This document shows, piece after piece, positions 62,478-64,000 of a stretch of 64,000 bases of DNA (positions are counted from its first letter, which is position 1; the number at the start of each line of letters is the position of its first letter). The stretch is taken from contig CM042089.1 of assembly GCA_023512835.1 (NCBI GenBank), forward strand, positions 19,410,438 to 19,474,437, in the 5' to 3' direction. The notes below the pieces were generated by a model that saw only the letters and a program-made list of their open reading frames with translations, searched no databases and was not told the DNA's origin. A program made the position numbers and the translations under genes. Origin of the DNA: Taxillus chinensis (taxonomy: Eukaryota; Streptophyta; Magnoliopsida; Santalales; Loranthaceae).

Positions 62478-62880
62478 CATTATATATCCACATATTTTTT
62501 ATAAAATTTAAAAATTTAAACTAATTGTTGCTTTCATATACAAATAAATACTACAATAGATTTTCTTAATTACTTGCTATATCATTAAAATAATACTGTA
62601 TACTATTTTTTATTTAATAATAACTTTTTATAATTTAATATGAAATAAAAATAAAAATTATTAGAAAAATAAAAAAGAGAGGTGAGAAAATTTTTATATA
62701 TTTTTTAATAATCATAAAAAATAAATAGTATTTTCTAATTTATTAGAATACTGTATAAAATATAAATATCATAAAGAAAGTTAAATGTAAAACTTATATT
62801 GTGGAAATAATTTTATGATTTTTAATTTTTTTCTTTAAATAAAAACACGAATTTATGTAGAAAAGAATAAAAAAGAGCAA
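62478..62880. repeat. AT-rich repeat related to the 0.8-1.6 kb element
   Basis: Carries TTTATAATTTAATATGAAAT, TTTTTAATAATCATAAAAAA and ATTTATGTAGAAAAGA words in the order seen in the palindromic element near the window start. Directly abuts the preceding TIR element. Confidence 0.45.
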
Positions 62881-63073
62881 TATATTAAGGTTCGTTCTAG
62901 GATTTTAAAATTTTTGTGATGAAACTCTCCTATCTATTCGATATTCAGATAATTTATTATTTTTTTAGAAAATATTAAGTCAGATTTCACGATAAAATTT
63001 TACTTTTAAATATTTATTTACGTGGATCACATTCACGGACCTAAAGAAAACAATGGCATTCAGGGTACCATAA
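62881..63073. other. Intergenic DNA without recognised content
   Basis: No feature supported. Confidence 0.4.
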
Positions 63074-63265
63074 TGTTGGGATCGCAAACACACACGCATG
63101 CAAAAATTTAAGAAACAAGAGGATTTACGTGGTTCGGCAAGGTGCCTACGTCCACGGGAGAAGGGAGCCGGTTTTACTATTCATCTCCGGCAACTCGCCA
63201 GAGGATAATACAAGACTTTCTCTATTATTGTCTCACAATAAGGCATGCATATTAATTTCGTTTTA

Positions 63266-63302
<37 letters not shown>

Positions 63303-63528
63303 AATATATATTTATGCTAATTTTCAACTCTTGTATATAATTTTCAACGCTTCCACGTACCAATATATATATATTTATATATATATGCTAATTTTCAACT
63401 CTTGTCCACCATGGCTACTGTCGTCCAAGACCAAGCTGCCCACCGGAGTTGAAGAAGACTGCTGCACACCAGGTTTGAAGAGCTGCAGCACACGGTCCTT
63501 GACTCCCTAATTGGGAGTGGCACCCACA
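63074..63528. mobile_element. Solo LTR, 455 bp, with CATAA target duplication
   Basis: Starts TGTTGGGATCGCAAACAC and ends GGAGTGGCACCCACA (TG...CA), flanked by CATAA at 63069-63073 and 63529-63533. It contains ACGTGGTTCGGCAAGGTGCC and ACGTCCACGGG, words common in plant copia LTRs, plus long (TA)n runs and a repeated GCTAATTTTCAACTCTTGT. No internal domain. Confidence 0.8.
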
Positions 63529-63534
63529 CATAAC

Positions 63535-64000
63535 CAGGGACGGATCTAGAAAACTTAGTTAGGGGGGGCCAAGATACAAGGTATTTATTTAAATTATTAT
63601 CTAAAACTACGATTAGTAGGGTCGATTCTAAATTTTAGGAGGTCCAAGGTAATTATTAAATTGAGAATCCTTATGTAGATACAATAATATTTGTATTTAC
63701 ATATTAAACTGTCGACTTTTATTTTTTTTATTTTATTATAATTATAGGAACAATATAAAATTTAAAAACATATATCATTGTTGAAATTATAAATTAAATT
63801 TTGATTCTTTGCTACCATCGGAGGTTAAAGTCAAGATGAAATAAGACCCGAAAGCTTTAATTTTAATTAAATTTATGGGGGCTCAGGATTCAAGCATTAT
63901 TTGCTTGACCTTGAGACCAGCACTAACAATTAATATTATTTAAGTTAAAATTAATATCATAAAATATAAAAAATTCATCAAATTATCCTATAATTAAATT
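63535..64000. mobile_element. Start of a hAT-like element, cut by the window end
   Basis: CAGGGACGGATCTAGAAAA at 63535 resembles the left terminal repeat of the hAT-type element at 8298. It lies one base beyond the duplication of the preceding solo LTR. The other end is outside the window. Confidence 0.4.

Overview
This is a gene-poor, AT-rich window of plant nuclear DNA, with GT-AG introns, H2A.X, CKI1, NIP5;1, RLCK and IDM1 families, and many MITEs and LTR remnants. The gene set and long intergenic spaces fit a eudicot, perhaps woody. I cannot name the species.

Layout. 0-5 kb: a palindromic AT-rich repeat, then histone H2A.X on the minus strand (two exons, E2F-type promoter sites). 5-10 kb: a tandem duplicated repeat, a probable gypsy LTR end, a hAT-type MITE with 8-bp target duplications and a GC-rich orphan island. 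11.4-16.5 kb: a complete seven-exon CKI1-like hybrid histidine kinase (1100 aa). 17.3-18.0 kb: side-by-side fragments of two unrelated genes (pyrophosphate-dependent phosphofructokinase and an IQD protein). 18-24.4 kb: minisatellites and AT-rich DNA.

24.4-37.4 kb: two tandem NIP5;1-type boric-acid channel genes on the plus strand. Both keep the NPS/NPV motifs and the A/I/G/R filter. Upstream of the first are several minimal AUG-stop elements (ATGTAA), the element known from Arabidopsis NIP5;1 for boron-dependent ribosome stalling. The second copy keeps one of them but has different upstream DNA, only one TPG motif and a stop-loss C-terminal extension. A copia gag relic, a 1.75-kb solo LTR with target duplications and a Tourist-like MITE lie between them.

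38-55 kb: copia pol relics, a transposon-like ORF and a nine-exon receptor-like cytoplasmic kinase (RBK1/RBK2 type, minus strand, 496 aa). A copia RNase H relic is split by a 471-bp MITE. 55.5-59.0 kb: an eight-exon PHD-finger/GNAT protein of the IDM1 family (908 aa). 59-64 kb: AT-rich DNA, a TIR element, a 455-bp solo LTR with target duplications and the start of another hAT-like element.

The five intact loci are not a pathway: they cover chromatin and DNA damage (H2A.X), phosphorelay signalling, boron uptake, cytoplasmic kinase signalling and histone acetylation/DNA demethylation. The NIP pair is the only functionally linked cluster. Exon joins were inferred by eye from splice sites, frame and remembered family sequences; no transcript data were available.
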